Counted from the first letter of the stretch, positions 17,242 through 26,471 are shown. The stretch: DNA of 64,000 nucleotides from Thermoplasmata archaeon (GCA_022750195.1 JAKIWE010000001.1:742672-806671); one strand, 5' to 3'. Notes: generated by a model from the letters alone, not told the origin. Program-made: numbers and translations.

Positions 17242-17498
17242 GGTGTCGCCTCAGGCCGACGGTAACCTCTCCTCTCAAAAAGGCCTGCGGCCCCCGGGAT
17301 AGGTCGTCCCTCTCGTCCTGCCCACGGGACGTGAATCTGGCTGCTCCAGGAGAAACGGCTCCTCACTGCGGTCACCGGTCCCATTCGTTGGAGGCCGTGT
17401 CGGGGCGTCGTCCGGTTGTCTACCCCCGGCAGGTCCAATCCGGGCCAACGTATCGAGACGACAACCGTCGTGGGAGACAGAAGATCCCCGACCCCCAC

Positions 17499-18095
17499 CT
17501 ACGGTTGTCCGATGGGAGGGTCCGCGCCCGAACGCCCCAGTGCCTTCGCCCCACGTCGACGAAGATCCAACGCAAGGTCGGCGACACCGTCCCTCGACGC
17601 GGTCTGGATGAGGTACTCCCAATCTAGGTCGCGTGCGGATCGGCTTACCGCGAGCATCGCCTCCGCCAACGCTTCGGGTCGGGCCCAATGACGCGCCTCA
17701 ATGAGTCGCTTCACCACGATGTCCTCGAGCGCGGCCAGGCGGACTCGTCCGTAGCGAGTGGTCACTACCTGCGAGAGCTGTCGGGATCCGCTATCGTACT
17801 TGCCGACGATCTGTACGGACGGGTCAAGGTCGGGGCTGATCCAGTACATTCCCTTCGACGCAAAACCCCACAGTTGGAGAACGTGGACCACCCGCCCTCG
17901 ATCCTCGGCTACAAGGTCCACATCAGCCGAAACATAATCCCCGGTAGTATAGATCTCAAGGGCCGAGCCGCCAACGATGGTCAGCCCTTCGGTCCCCAGA
18001 CCGGTCTCCGTGGCGAGCATCGCCGTGAAGGCTAGAATCCGACGATACTTCGGCCGCTCGAGCCGGACGGCAGAGCGAAACTCCTCAGCGTCCAC
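17499..18095 (-). CDS. Nucleotidyltransferase-fold protein (AbiEii-like, putative toxin)
   Basis: In this 198-residue protein, residues about 37-62 read LTIVGGSALEIYTTGDYVSA followed by DVDLV. That is the GG-S/A-x(n)-D-x-D pattern of minimal nucleotidyltransferases, as in AbiEii toxins and related proteins. LAALEDIVVKRLIEARHW later in the protein matches the helix that follows the core in these families (D-x-x-x-K). It overlaps the end of the upstream HTH gene by 11 nt on the same strand, so the two are probably co-translated. The pair resembles AbiE-type type IV toxin-antitoxin modules, with this protein as the toxin, but a housekeeping nucleotidyltransferase cannot be excluded. Confidence 0.65.
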   Translation of the reverse strand: MDAEEFRSAVRLERPKYRRILAFTAMLATETGLGTEGLTIVGGSALEIYTTGDYVSADVDLVAEDRGRVVHVLQLWGFASKGMYWISPDLDPSVQIVGKYDSGSRQLSQVVTTRYGRVRLAALEDIVVKRLIEARHWARPEALAEAMLAVSRSARDLDWEYLIQTASRDGVADLALDLRRRGAKALGRSGADPPIGQP

Positions 18096-18585
18096 GGCCG
18101 GCCCAGTCCAGTCGCGCCGAGGTTCGGAGACCTCTTCGGCTCAGTTCAGTATCCTTCGACGCTAGGCGCCCCATCTCCCGAATCGCCTTCCGCGCTGAGG
18201 ATGACGGTTTCCAGCCCTTCGGACGTAGATAGGTGGCATCGGTGGGGATCGACGCGAGCATCGCGCGCAGCTGACTGCGGGTCTCCGCATTCCAACCGGC
18301 GCGCGCCCGGTCCCACTCCTCATCCCAGCGGATTCTGACCCGTTTCCGGAGCAGCGCTCGGACGTCGCTGTCCACCATACGAAACCCGTTGCTCGAGCTC
18401 CTAAGCAACCCGGTGGCGATGCCCTTGCGTAGCTCGGGGTAGACTTTCTCTCGCGGGAGTCCGGCGATCACGGCGACCCGGTACCCCGTTAGCGGCTCGT
18501 CCGCGTTCGCGAGCACGGCCATCGTCAGCAATCGCGTCCGACTGCCGAACAATGAGAGGAGGGAAGGGTCAACGGCGGTCTTCAT
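18085..18585 (-). CDS. HTH protein paired with the nucleotidyltransferase (AbiEi-like, putative antitoxin)
   Basis: The product is 166 residues from the ATG at 18585. The N-terminal half has a winged helix: LSLFGSRTRLLTMAVLANAD, LTGYRVAVIAGLPREKVYPE, and a segment ending ATGLLRSSSNGFRMVD. This is the usual layout of regulators that precede nucleotidyltransferase toxins. The C-terminal half is helical and basic. An AT-rich stretch with ATAGT/CTATT elements at about 18610-18640 is the likely promoter and might carry an autoregulatory operator. The start was chosen for distance from that promoter; upstream ATG codons fall in it. Confidence 0.65.
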   Translation of the reverse strand: MKTAVDPSLLSLFGSRTRLLTMAVLANADEPLTGYRVAVIAGLPREKVYPELRKGIATGLLRSSSNGFRMVDSDVRALLRKRVRIRWDEEWDRARAGWNAETRSQLRAMLASIPTDATYLRPKGWKPSSSARKAIREMGRLASKDTELSRRGLRTSARLDWAGRGR

Positions 18586-19044
18586 CAAACCCCTGTACTC
18601 GCTCAGGCCCCATAATAGTGCCCTAATAGGCAACTATCGGTCCGGCGTCGACAAGGGCAGTCCTTTCGGAGCCGAGTGGCCGCCGGCGAACGGGTCGAGC
18701 GTGGGGTGCCTGAAATTCGACGATCTTGTGGAGGGGCTGTTCCGACCGGGTGGATGGACCCGCGCCCTCAGGACACCGGACGCCCTCCGCCTGACGGTCA
18801 CGGCGCCGTTAATCGGGGTCGAATCGCCCTAAGTCCCGATCTGGGATTTTGGTCAACCGTTTGAGCGCACCTCAGGCGCACGACTTCAGCCATCGACTTG
18901 CAATCGGTCCGGGGGGGGAGGGCTTTAGGAGGGGGTGGCCATCTCCCGCGGAATGGTCCCTCGCGCGTGGGCCGGGGTCCGGGCGCGGTACTCGCGCGTA
19001 ACTCGTGCTGTCGCGCGAATCCTCGCCCAAGGCGAGCTTTCCTG
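18586..19044. other. Intergenic stretch without a recognised gene
   Basis: About 460 nt between the HTH gene and the flotillin-like gene. The left end carries the divergent promoter. I found no convincing reading frame, tRNA or large repeat. A short inverted repeat GCGCACCTCAGGCGC (about 18864-18878) could form a small hairpin. The G-rich run near 18911 is notable, but I cannot assign it a role. Confidence 0.4.
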
Positions 19045-21021
19045 ATGGGGCTGTTCGACGACCCCACCACCGACATCGTCCTGGTGATCGTCGTCCTTGC
19101 GGTGCTGATTTTCTTCCTCAAGGGTTTGTTCCTGATCACAGAGAATCAGGTCGGCATCCTTACGCGGAAGATGACCGGGCGCAAGATGCCGCCCGGACAG
19201 GTGATCGCCCGTCACGGACAGATCGGCGTGCAGGCAGCGACCCTGATGCCGGGACTCTACTGGCGGTTCCCGATCATCTGGACCATCCGCAAGTCCGGGG
19301 TGCTCGAGGTCGGCGAGCTCAACATCGCGACCGTGGAATCGATCGACGGCCACCCGCTCCCCAAGGGCCGCCTGCTCGGCGATGAGGTCGAGTGCAACCA
19401 GTTCCAGGACGCGGAGCGGTTCCTCGATGGGGGTGGGTTCAAGGGACCGCAGGTGGGGATCCTGCGCCCCGGAAAGTACCGGATCAACACGATCGCGTTT
19501 GCCGTGAAGATGTGGACCGCCGCCCAGATCAACGCCGGGAGCGTTGGGGTGATCACCGCGCAGGACGGCCAACCCTTGCCTCCCAAGCTCCTGGTCGCCC
19601 CGGCGCCGGTGCCGACCCCCTCCCCCCAACATCCGCACGCCCGCCCCCACAACTACTACCAGGACGGACAGGCGTTCCTCGACTGCGGAGGGTTCCGAGG
19701 AACGCAGCTCGATACTCTCCAGCCGGGTCGCTACTACATCAATCCGCTCCTGTTCAACGTGGACATCACCAGCGTCTACGAGGTCCCGCCCGGATTCGTC
19801 GCCGTCCTCCGGTCCAACATCGGCGAGGAACTGGACCGGACCGACACCAAGCCGACCCCGGTGACCGACCGGCCGGACTTCGACCAGACGGTCCACAGCG
19901 CCATCGAGACGTTGCTCACTCCGGACCGAAATCGTCGCGGCATCTGGCAATCCCCAGTGGCCCCTGGAAAGTACAACCTCAATCCGGTCGGCTTCACGGC
20001 GTATCTCGTCCCGACGAGCGCGATCATGGTCGACTGGGCGAGCTCGGACCGCCCGAACGCGCCGGAGATGTCCCGGCCGTCGACGACCCCGACGAGGGAC
20101 ACCTCCTCCTACCCGTACTTGACCGACCAGACGGCCAAAGGGGTCTCCTTCTTCCAGTTCTCCCAGCTCAAGGTCACCAGCAAGGACGGCTTTCAGCTCG
20201 AGGTCGACGTCCGGATGGTCATCCGGATCCTCCCGGAGAACGCGGCGTTCATCATCGCGCGCTTCGGCTCGGTGTTCAACCTGATCCAGCAGATTGTGCA
20301 CCCGCTCATCGATTCGTCGTTCCGCAACAACGCGGGCGAGAAGAAAGCGCTCGAGTTCGTTCAGAGCCGCTCGCAGCTCCAGCAGGAGGCCCTCGAGAAG
20401 GCCCGCACCGAGTTCGCGAAGTACATGGTCGAGGCGCAGAACCTCCTAATCTCCTACATCGCGGTCGACGCGTCGCTGCTCGCGACCCAGACGCAGAAGG
20501 AGATCGCCCAGCAGCAGCAGGCTCAGTACCAACAGCAGGCGCTCGCCGAAGAGCAGCGGATCGCTGTGCAGGAGAAGACCGCCCGCGCGAACCTCCAGCC
20601 GCAGGTGGTGACCGCGGTGCTGCAGGTCGAGATCAACGAGAACGAGGCGAGGGCCCTGGTGAAACAGGCCGAGGGGATCCGGGACTCCACTCGGATCAAG
20701 GCCGACGGCGACGCGGCCGCGGTCCGCACCGTGGGCCAAGCCCAGGCCGACGCCTACAACGCTCAGGCCCTAGTAATCGGCGCCGACCGCGTCGCGCTCG
20801 TGCGGGTGATGGAGCAGGTCAGCTCCGGGAACGTTCGCATCACACCCGACACTCTGGTGACCGCCGGGGCGGACTCCGGTAGCCCCAACACGCTCTTCGC
20901 CGCCTACCTTGCCACTCTGCTCTCGCGATCGGGAAGTAGCTCGGACAGCGGAGCACGGGACTCTTCGACCGCTGCGGCACCCTCGGCGCCTCCTAAGAAA
21001 GGAACCGACCGATCGACGTAG
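19045..21021 (+). CDS. Flotillin-like SPFH/band 7 membrane protein
   Basis: The 658-residue protein has one N-terminal membrane helix (about 10-33). A region with several copies of a small beta unit with the core PG-x-Y-x-x-N/R-P-x-x-F follows: PGLYWRFP, PGKYRINTIAF, PGRYYINPLLF and PGKYNLNPVGF. The SPFH domain lies at about 365-500 (FQLEVDVRMVIRILPENAAF, IVHPLIDSSFRNNAG). A long Gln/Ala/Glu-rich coiled coil (about 475-585) and a Ser-rich tail complete it. The order matches flotillins, scaffold proteins of membrane microdomains that assemble as ring-shaped cages. The repeated units before the SPFH domain are longer than in classical flotillins. The start is the ATG just before the membrane helix. 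No NfeD partner is adjacent. Confidence 0.85.
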   Translation: MGLFDDPTTDIVLVIVVLAVLIFFLKGLFLITENQVGILTRKMTGRKMPPGQVIARHGQIGVQAATLMPGLYWRFPIIWTIRKSGVLEVGELNIATVESIDGHPLPKGRLLGDEVECNQFQDAERFLDGGGFKGPQVGILRPGKYRINTIAFAVKMWTAAQINAGSVGVITAQDGQPLPPKLLVAPAPVPTPSPQHPHARPHNYYQDGQAFLDCGGFRGTQLDTLQPGRYYINPLLFNVDITSVYEVPPGFVAVLRSNIGEELDRTDTKPTPVTDRPDFDQTVHSAIETLLTPDRNRRGIWQSPVAPGKYNLNPVGFTAYLVPTSAIMVDWASSDRPNAPEMSRPSTTPTRDTSSYPYLTDQTAKGVSFFQFSQLKVTSKDGFQLEVDVRMVIRILPENAAFIIARFGSVFNLIQQIVHPLIDSSFRNNAGEKKALEFVQSRSQLQQEALEKARTEFAKYMVEAQNLLISYIAVDASLLATQTQKEIAQQQQAQYQQQALAEEQRIAVQEKTARANLQPQVVTAVLQVEINENEARALVKQAEGIRDSTRIKADGDAAAVRTVGQAQADAYNAQALVIGADRVALVRVMEQVSSGNVRITPDTLVTAGADSGSPNTLFAAYLATLLSRSGSSSDSGARDSSTAAAPSAPPKKGTDRST

Positions 21022-21105
21022 CGACTAGATTCTTCAATGGATCCCCGCTCATCCGGCCCCGTCCCGAAAGTTCGACCAATCTCCCGCCGGGCGACGAGGA
21101 GGGAG

Positions 21106-21178
21106 AGCCGCTAGAGAGGATTGAACTCCCGACCTGCTGATTACAAATCAGCCGCTCTACCAACTGAGCTATAGCGGC
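21106..21178 (-). tRNA. tRNA-Thr (anticodon UGU)
   Basis: The reverse strand folds into a full cloverleaf. The acceptor is GCCGCTA paired with TAGCGGC and a T discriminator base, as in archaeal tRNA-Thr. The D-arm is GCTC/GAGC. The anticodon arm is GCTGA-TTTGTAA-TCAGC, which gives anticodon TGT. The T-arm is GGGAG-TTCAATC-CTCTC. There is no encoded CCA and no intron. Its 5' end faces the repeat-rich accessory block that begins about 0.5 kb to the right. Confidence 0.95.
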
Positions 21179-21410
21179 ATCCGCCCCGAGTCGATTCGAT
21201 TCGCCCTGATAGGAGCTTTTCGGCCGCGAGCCGGATGCAATATCCGGCCCGATAGAATCGTCCCACCGAGCGTGATCGGTTACTGACCTTGAAGACCGCG
21301 GGGAGAAAGTTCTGTCAAACCGGTGTCCAACTATTGGCATCACGCCGCTTCATTGTCCCGAGGCCCGAGACCGAGTCAACCTTCAAGCCTCTTGGATCGT
21401 GCCGGTCGGT

Positions 21411-21611
21411 ATGTCGATCGACCGACAGAAGAGGCTCGCTGAATTCGTTGAAGCATTCGACGGCTACATGGCCCACTTGAAGGTCCTGCAGCAGAAGCTC
21501 GAGACTGGAGGGAAGGACGCAAGATCGTTCTACCCATTCGTTGAACGGGATGAGAACCAGCGGCTCACGGCTTTCCGGCTCGCCGCGGCCGAGGTCTTTG
21601 GAGAGGAGTAG
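21411..21611 (+). CDS. Small helical hypothetical protein
   Basis: This 66-residue protein begins MSIDRQKRLAEFVEAFDGYM and continues HLKVLQQKLETGG. The sequence is highly charged and predicted almost entirely helical, with heptad-like Leu spacing that suggests a small coiled-coil dimer. A basic region is missing, so DNA binding is not indicated. ATG at 21411 was preferred to a GTG four codons upstream. It lies alone between tRNA-Thr and the first palindromic repeat. I do not recognise a family. Confidence 0.5.
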   Translation: MSIDRQKRLAEFVEAFDGYMAHLKVLQQKLETGGKDARSFYPFVERDENQRLTAFRLAAAEVFGEE

Positions 21612-21703
21612 TCGGGGCAAAGGAAGACTGAGCCCTGCCGGCCATGGTTTCCCCTTCGATTGGGTGGCGACACGTCGTCCACGTCCATGGGCGTTGGTGC
21701 GCG

Positions 21704-21736
21704 GCGCGCGGTCGATGCGGACCGCGATGAGCGCGC
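21704..21736 (+). repeat. Array palindrome copy 1
   Basis: Full copy: GCGCGCGGTCG, loop ATG, CGGACCGC, bulge GATGA, GCGCGC. It marks the left end of the block and lies 160 nt before the SnoaL-like gene. Confidence 0.85.
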
Positions 21737-21895
21737 GGAACGAGAGGCATGGCGGGTCCGCGACGCGAAGCCCGATCGGTCACGTTGGCCCTCGCGGCCT
21801 CCGCGGACCGACCTAGCCGCCTCTCCGGACGTCGTGGGGGTTAAGACCCGGGAAGCGCTCGCGGATTGAAGGGTCGGCTGGCCGGAGATTTTAGA

Positions 21896-22345
21896 ATGAA
21901 TCCGGAAGAGCTAGCGGGACTCATGCAAACACTGGACGATGCCTGGAACGCCGGACCCAGCAGCAAGCTCTGGGAGACGTTCAAGAAGCGCCATACGGAG
22001 CACGTCGCGGTTTACTGGCCCGGCCAACCCGACCCCACTAAGGGACGGCATAACCATCACCTGGAGGCCGTGGAGTTCTTCAAGACTTTTCCCGACAACC
22101 ACCTCATCAATCATCCATACAAGATCTTCTTCGCCGCCGGCAACCACACCTGTTCGGTCGCCGATTTCACGGGGACGATGACGGGCCCGATGAAAGGCGC
22201 CGGGGGCAAACTCATTCCACCCACCGGCAAGAGCTTCCACGTGGAGTTCTGCACGCTGGCGACGTGGAACGACTCTGGCGCGATTATCGAGGAGCGATTG
22301 TTCTATGATCTGGTCGGGCTATTGCGCCAGATCGGACTTTCGTAA
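21896..22345 (+). CDS. SnoaL/NTF2-like fold protein
   Basis: The 149-residue protein starts with ATG at 21896. It has a helical N-terminus (LAGLMQTLDDAWNAGPSSKL), then HVAVYWPGQPDPTKGRHNHH, in which a Trp-Pro and a G-R motif recall the SnoaL start of the active site. FFKTFPDNHLINHPYKIFFA and the strand FHVEFCTLATWNDSGAIIEE lead to a final YDLVGLLRQIGL helix typical of ester-cyclase/SnoaL proteins. The family is cone-shaped alpha+beta proteins that bind small ligands; substrates vary widely, so only the fold is claimed. It is the first gene in the repeat-bounded block. Confidence 0.75.
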   Translation: MNPEELAGLMQTLDDAWNAGPSSKLWETFKKRHTEHVAVYWPGQPDPTKGRHNHHLEAVEFFKTFPDNHLINHPYKIFFAAGNHTCSVADFTGTMTGPMKGAGGKLIPPTGKSFHVEFCTLATWNDSGAIIEERLFYDLVGLLRQIGLS

Positions 22346-22405
22346 TGTCCTGCTAGGATCCCATCCCCCCGTTGACAACTCCGTTGCCGGGAAGTAGAAA
22401 GACTC

Positions 22406-23206
22406 ATGCCGCTGGTCTACGCGGCCTACCTGCCGAACGCACCCTTCCTGATCTCGCCCGAGGCCTTTGGCGGTGCAGGTGCGGAAGGCGCCGCGGCAAT
22501 TCGGGGACTAAGATTGAAGGAGCGTTTCAATCCCGGAAGTGCGGTGGTCTCATCTCCCCACTGGGTCGCGCGAACCGGCTTCCGTGTGAACGTAAGCTCG
22601 CGCCCTCGGCAGATCTTCGATTTCTCTGGGATGCCCCCCAGTCTTTCCGCTGCGAGGTATGCGCCCCCTGGCGACCCGGAGCTAGCCCGCGCGCTCGTGG
22701 CGTCGGCCCAAGCTGCCGGGATCGGAGCTGAGGGGACCGAGGATTGGGGCCTCGATCACGGGGCCTGGGCCCCTCTCATGCAGTTGCTGCCCAGAGGGGA
22801 CACCCCGGTGGTACCTGTCTCAATCACCCAGCAATCTCCCGAGACCCACATCAGCCTCGGACGTGCGTTCCGGCCTGCGCTCGCGTCGTGGCCGAAACCA
22901 ATCGCCTTTCTCGCGACCGGTTCTATAACGCACAACTTCGACCGGTTCGACCCGGCGCCGGATGCTCGATGGCCCGAGGGGGAACGAATCGAACAGGAAA
23001 TCCTAGAGCTCCTCCGCGTGAGGAACGATCAGGCGCTAGTATCGTTCGACCGGAGTAAGTGGAATACTATCAAGCCGGAGGGAAATCTCGGTCCGCTGTT
23101 CACCCTACTCGGCGCCGTAGGCCCGGAGGTCCGACCCAGGGTAATCCAAGGCGCTTCGGTCATGGGCGGATTCGGAATGTCTATCCTTGAATTCGTCCCT
23201 GGCTAG
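22406..23206 (+). CDS. LigB-type class III extradiol dioxygenase family protein
   Basis: The 266-residue protein resembles DODA/LigB extradiol ring-cleavage enzymes, which open catechols with non-haem iron. The motifs SSPHWVARTGFRV (metal-ligand His in S-P-H-W), GTEDWGLDHGAWAPLMQLLP (catalytic His in D-x-G-L-D-H-G-x-W) and VVPVSITQ are all present, as is GSITHNFDRF near 175-184. An early His normally found as H-G-x-P near the N-terminus is replaced here by AYLPNAPFL, so one iron ligand is uncertain and activity is not proven. It lies 60 nt after the SnoaL-like gene on the same strand, possibly in the same transcript. Confidence 0.75.
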   Translation: MPLVYAAYLPNAPFLISPEAFGGAGAEGAAAIRGLRLKERFNPGSAVVSSPHWVARTGFRVNVSSRPRQIFDFSGMPPSLSAARYAPPGDPELARALVASAQAAGIGAEGTEDWGLDHGAWAPLMQLLPRGDTPVVPVSITQQSPETHISLGRAFRPALASWPKPIAFLATGSITHNFDRFDPAPDARWPEGERIEQEILELLRVRNDQALVSFDRSKWNTIKPEGNLGPLFTLLGAVGPEVRPRVIQGASVMGGFGMSILEFVPG

Positions 23207-23396
23207 CATGTAATTCGGGGAACGGATTTGCGAGCTCGAGGTCGGGTCCGACCCGGTCATCGATGCGGAGCAAGCGCGCAGGCCGTCCGAGGAGCCATGC
23301 GTGCGACGAGGACGGCCGTCCTCCCATCTTGCCGCAGGGGCGAGCGAGGCTAGCGCACCGCGAGATTGAGCGAGCCCCGGCGGCTTGATGTGGAGG

Positions 23397-23431
23397 GCGC
23401 GCGGTCGATGAGGGGACCGCGATGAGCGCGC
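23397..23431 (+). repeat. Array palindrome copy 2
   Basis: Full copy: GCGCGCGGTCG, loop ATGAGG, GGACCGC, bulge GATGA, GCGCGC. It lies about 190 nt after the dioxygenase gene. Confidence 0.85.
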
Positions 23432-23461
23432 GAGCAGGATTCCCTCTAAGTCCCGGGTGGG

Positions 23462-24160
23462 TTGGGGTCGGACGAAGCCGAGCGCAGATCATTGGAAGCG
23501 AAGCTCGTTCCGTGGGACTCCGAGGAGTGGCAGGGCGCGTCGTTCGAGCCTTTGCTGTCAGGTGACCTTCCGAGGTCCGATATCGCGCGGCTCATGCAGG
23601 GCATTCGAGAGAGTCTCAGTAGCTCAGGGTACGCCGCCCAGTCTCGACTGGGTGCGGGACCCATCTCCCATCAACTGGGGAACAAGGGAGACTCGACAAC
23701 GATCCTGTACGAGCGTCGCGCCGATTTGGATTTCAAAACGGCCACTCACGACCTGCTCATGCCAGATGGCAGTTGGATCGTAATAGGTGCCACATGTCTT
23801 TTCGGATTCGTTGCCGTGCTGGTGTTGGCATCAGGAATCAACTTTGTTAGAGATCCACGAGCAATAATTCTGGTAGTCTCGCCGCCGCTCGTCGTCCTCG
23901 GCACTTGGTGGGCGGCAAGGACGAGAAGACTTGTTCGGACTGTAGCGATAAAGGTCGAATTATTGCCAGAGGCTCCAGAAGCCGGGGGCCGGACTCCGGA
24001 ACAGGTCAGACTTCGCGTTAGTGCCGCTCGACTACTTTCTCAGCTCACCTACCCGAAGCCGCTATACCAGCAACGTCGGGAACTCATTGACTCTACGAGG
24101 ACGACCGAAATTGGAGAAGTAGTTTCGCGAATTAGGGCCTCGATCGCGACTCCTGAGTGA
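23462..24160 (+). CDS. Two-helix membrane protein, unknown function
   Basis: The 232-residue protein starts with GTG or ATG-like codons at 23462. About 95 polar residues precede two closely spaced hydrophobic helices (about 103-124 and 134-152), followed by an 80-residue Arg/Glu-rich domain. Base composition is visibly more AT-rich than the surrounding core genes, notably 23760-23900. The layout (soluble, two helices, soluble) is the same as in the protein at 28301-29017 in the same block. I do not recognise either; common ancestry is possible but not shown. It is the only gene between repeat copies 2 and 3. Confidence 0.65.
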   Translation: MGSDEAERRSLEAKLVPWDSEEWQGASFEPLLSGDLPRSDIARLMQGIRESLSSSGYAAQSRLGAGPISHQLGNKGDSTTILYERRADLDFKTATHDLLMPDGSWIVIGATCLFGFVAVLVLASGINFVRDPRAIILVVSPPLVVLGTWWAARTRRLVRTVAIKVELLPEAPEAGGRTPEQVRLRVSAARLLSQLTYPKPLYQQRRELIDSTRTTEIGEVVSRIRASIATPE

Positions 24161-24240
24161 AGGGACACGATTCCACGCTGCCGATTGCCGAACGCGCGGG
24201 TCTTCGAGTCCTTCCTTAGCTCGCGACATTCTCGAAGGGC

Positions 24241-24274
24241 GGGCGCGGTCGAGGGGCGACCGCGAGGAGCGCGC
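24241..24274 (+). repeat. Array palindrome copy 3
   Basis: Copy with GGGCGCGGTCG, loop AGGGG, CGACCGC, bulge GAGGA, GCGCGC. It is 80 nt after the membrane protein gene. Confidence 0.8.
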
Positions 24275-24327
24275 CGTCGAAAGGAGCTTTAGCTTCTCGG
24301 GCAGATGGCGCTTGGCCGACCCAATCC

Positions 24328-26391
24328 GTGTCCCGAGGAACGGTGTTGCGAATTCGTCTTGGCGCTCGGGCGACGCGCCACCGGGTCCGCGTGCTAGCCG
24401 CTGTTGCGATGGTGGTTTTCGGGAGCTTGGGGGTATCCACGATTCCCACACGTTCGGGCCAACATCCTTTCTCAGGAAACCTCCGGGCGACCATCCAAGG
24501 ACCTTACGACCCGCTGCCAGCTGGAACTCAGAAACAAGTCACGTCTCCCTCAAGGAACGGAGCCGGCATCCCGGCAACCCCTCCGGATCGAGCACCTTTT
24601 CTTCCAATCAAGTACCAAATTGGAGGGCCTTCGGCCGCGCAGTCCCGATGGTGGGACCTCACCGGCCGGTCGATACTTACGCCGTCTCCAAGGGCGGCGT
24701 TCGCCATCGCCGATGACGAATCGGACGGGTACGTTGTCCTCTTTGGAGGCTTGGGCGCCCATGCCATCGGCGACACGTGGAGCTACGTGAACGGGACTTG
24801 GGAGAATCTCGCACCAAAGACGTCACCCGCGGCCCGGAACGATGCTAACATGGTCTACGACGCGCGAGATGGATATCTGCTGCTATTCGGCGGTGGAAAC
24901 GCTTCTGGCCCAATGGCCGACACATGGACCTTCTCTCGCGGCGTTTGGAGTCAAATGCAGCCTCCTACGGCGCCTTCGGCGAGATGGGATGCGCAGATGG
25001 CCTATGATCCCATAGACCAGGAGGTCATCCTATTCGGGGGTTCCAATCGATCGGTCACATTCAACGACACATGGGCATACGCCGGAGGCTCATGGACTCA
25101 GCTTCACCCCTCCTCCGCGCCGCCGGCCGACGCGCTTGGTACTCTTACCTTCGACGCAGCCGACGGATACCTCGTCCTGTTTGGTGGCGGGAGCGGTACA
25201 ACACTCCTCCCATCGACCTGGACGTTCTCGGGCGGAAGATGGGCCCAGGTCCTCTCTACGGCACCACCACAGGGTAGGTTCCAGGCCGGAGCCGACTACG
25301 ACCCTGAGCTAGGAGGGATCGTTCTGTTTGGAGGGAATGGCGACTACGGCGTGTATTCGGACCTCTGGCTTTTCTCCCGGGGCGGGTGGTCAGAACTCGC
25401 TGCGAACACATCAATTGGATACCACGATGAAGCTCCAATCTGCTGGGACTCCGTTGACCGAATGGTGCTCCTCTTTGGCGGATTGGCAGGATATGTCGGC
25501 GGCGGAGCAACCCAAGTAACCTGGGGGTACGGAATCGCGCCCTCGGCAACGATCTCGGCGGCCGATCCTCACTCGGACACTGGGATTGGCATCCTCGTTT
25601 CGATGAACGTCACAGGGGGCCTTGGTCCGTTCACGTACGCGTGGGCGTTCGGCGACGGGACACGTAACACAACTCCCACGCCCAGTCACGAATACAGGAC
25701 GCCTGGCGGCTGGATCATCTCGCTTCGACTCACAGATCTCGTCGGGGAAACTGCAAACGCAAGTTTGCGCGTGGTCATTTCCGAGGCGCCGACGGTGAGC
25801 ATAGGGGTTCCCCTATCCTCGACGGACGTGGGCGTGGTATCGACCTACTCGGCGCTTCTGAACAACGGGACCGGGCCATTCACCTTCAATTGGAGCTTCG
25901 GACTCGAAGGGTCACGAACGGGAGAGTCGGTCAGCTTCGCGTTCCAACAGCCTGGGAACTTGACCGTGGGATTGAATGCCACGGATTCAGCAGGGGCGCG
26001 CGCCTCCGCGACCGCGACCGTGAAGGTCCACAACCTTCCGAGTGTCTCGATCGCCCTCCTCTCGAACTCGCCATCGGCCGGGACCGCTCTAGCCCTGCGG
26101 GCGCTGGTCACCGGTGGAACCCCACCCTACGCTGCCTCGTGGGGCTTCGGCGACGGTAGTGTGGGGATCGGATTGAGTGCGAACCACACCTTCCAGGCAG
26201 CGGGAACGTACACCGTAGCCGTGTCGATAACCGATGGCGCGGGCCAGAGCCAGAATGCGACGAGCACGGTGGCCGTCGCGTCATCGACCGTCGAGCCCCT
26301 CGCGGTCTTCGTGATTATCGGACTAACGGCCGCCGCTGTGGCTGCGGCCGTCGGTGTTGTGATCTGGCGGCGAAGTCGGCGCGATCGGTAG
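24328..26391 (+). CDS. Kelch-repeat/PKD cell-surface protein
   Basis: This 687-residue protein has an Arg-rich start and a signal helix at about 20-38. A low-complexity linker leads to a kelch propeller (about 110-395) with repeated Y-x-V/L-LFGG cores and DTW-x-x-x-x-G-x-W turns. Three PKD-type domains then follow; two carry the WAFGDGT/WGFGDGS motif and the middle one WSFGLEG. A transmembrane helix (about 655-678) ends in RRSRR. The domain order matches the proteins at 5961, 33800 and 61618. It is the only gene between repeat copies 3 and 4, and it is richer in A and T than the copy at 5961. Confidence 0.8.
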   Translation: MSRGTVLRIRLGARATRHRVRVLAAVAMVVFGSLGVSTIPTRSGQHPFSGNLRATIQGPYDPLPAGTQKQVTSPSRNGAGIPATPPDRAPFLPIKYQIGGPSAAQSRWWDLTGRSILTPSPRAAFAIADDESDGYVVLFGGLGAHAIGDTWSYVNGTWENLAPKTSPAARNDANMVYDARDGYLLLFGGGNASGPMADTWTFSRGVWSQMQPPTAPSARWDAQMAYDPIDQEVILFGGSNRSVTFNDTWAYAGGSWTQLHPSSAPPADALGTLTFDAADGYLVLFGGGSGTTLLPSTWTFSGGRWAQVLSTAPPQGRFQAGADYDPELGGIVLFGGNGDYGVYSDLWLFSRGGWSELAANTSIGYHDEAPICWDSVDRMVLLFGGLAGYVGGGATQVTWGYGIAPSATISAADPHSDTGIGILVSMNVTGGLGPFTYAWAFGDGTRNTTPTPSHEYRTPGGWIISLRLTDLVGETANASLRVVISEAPTVSIGVPLSSTDVGVVSTYSALLNNGTGPFTFNWSFGLEGSRTGESVSFAFQQPGNLTVGLNATDSAGARASATATVKVHNLPSVSIALLSNSPSAGTALALRALVTGGTPPYAASWGFGDGSVGIGLSANHTFQAAGTYTVAVSITDGAGQSQNATSTVAVASSTVEPLAVFVIIGLTAAAVAAAVGVVIWRRSRRDR

Positions 26392-26471
26392 GCTGTGTAA
26401 AGGCGAGCGCTGGCTCCGCCGGCACAATACGCCGGACCGTGGCAGCTGACTCCGCCCGAGCTTGAAGAAAG

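Noticed and set aside
18780-18915. Possible tRNA-like hairpins upstream of the flotillin gene
   Set aside because: Hairpins exist, but no cloverleaf with a consistent acceptor and T-arm can be drawn on either strand.
21106-21178. tRNA-Thr 3' end as attachment site of the block
   Set aside because: The 3' end faces away from the accessory block, and I found no duplicated 3' segment near 42 kb.
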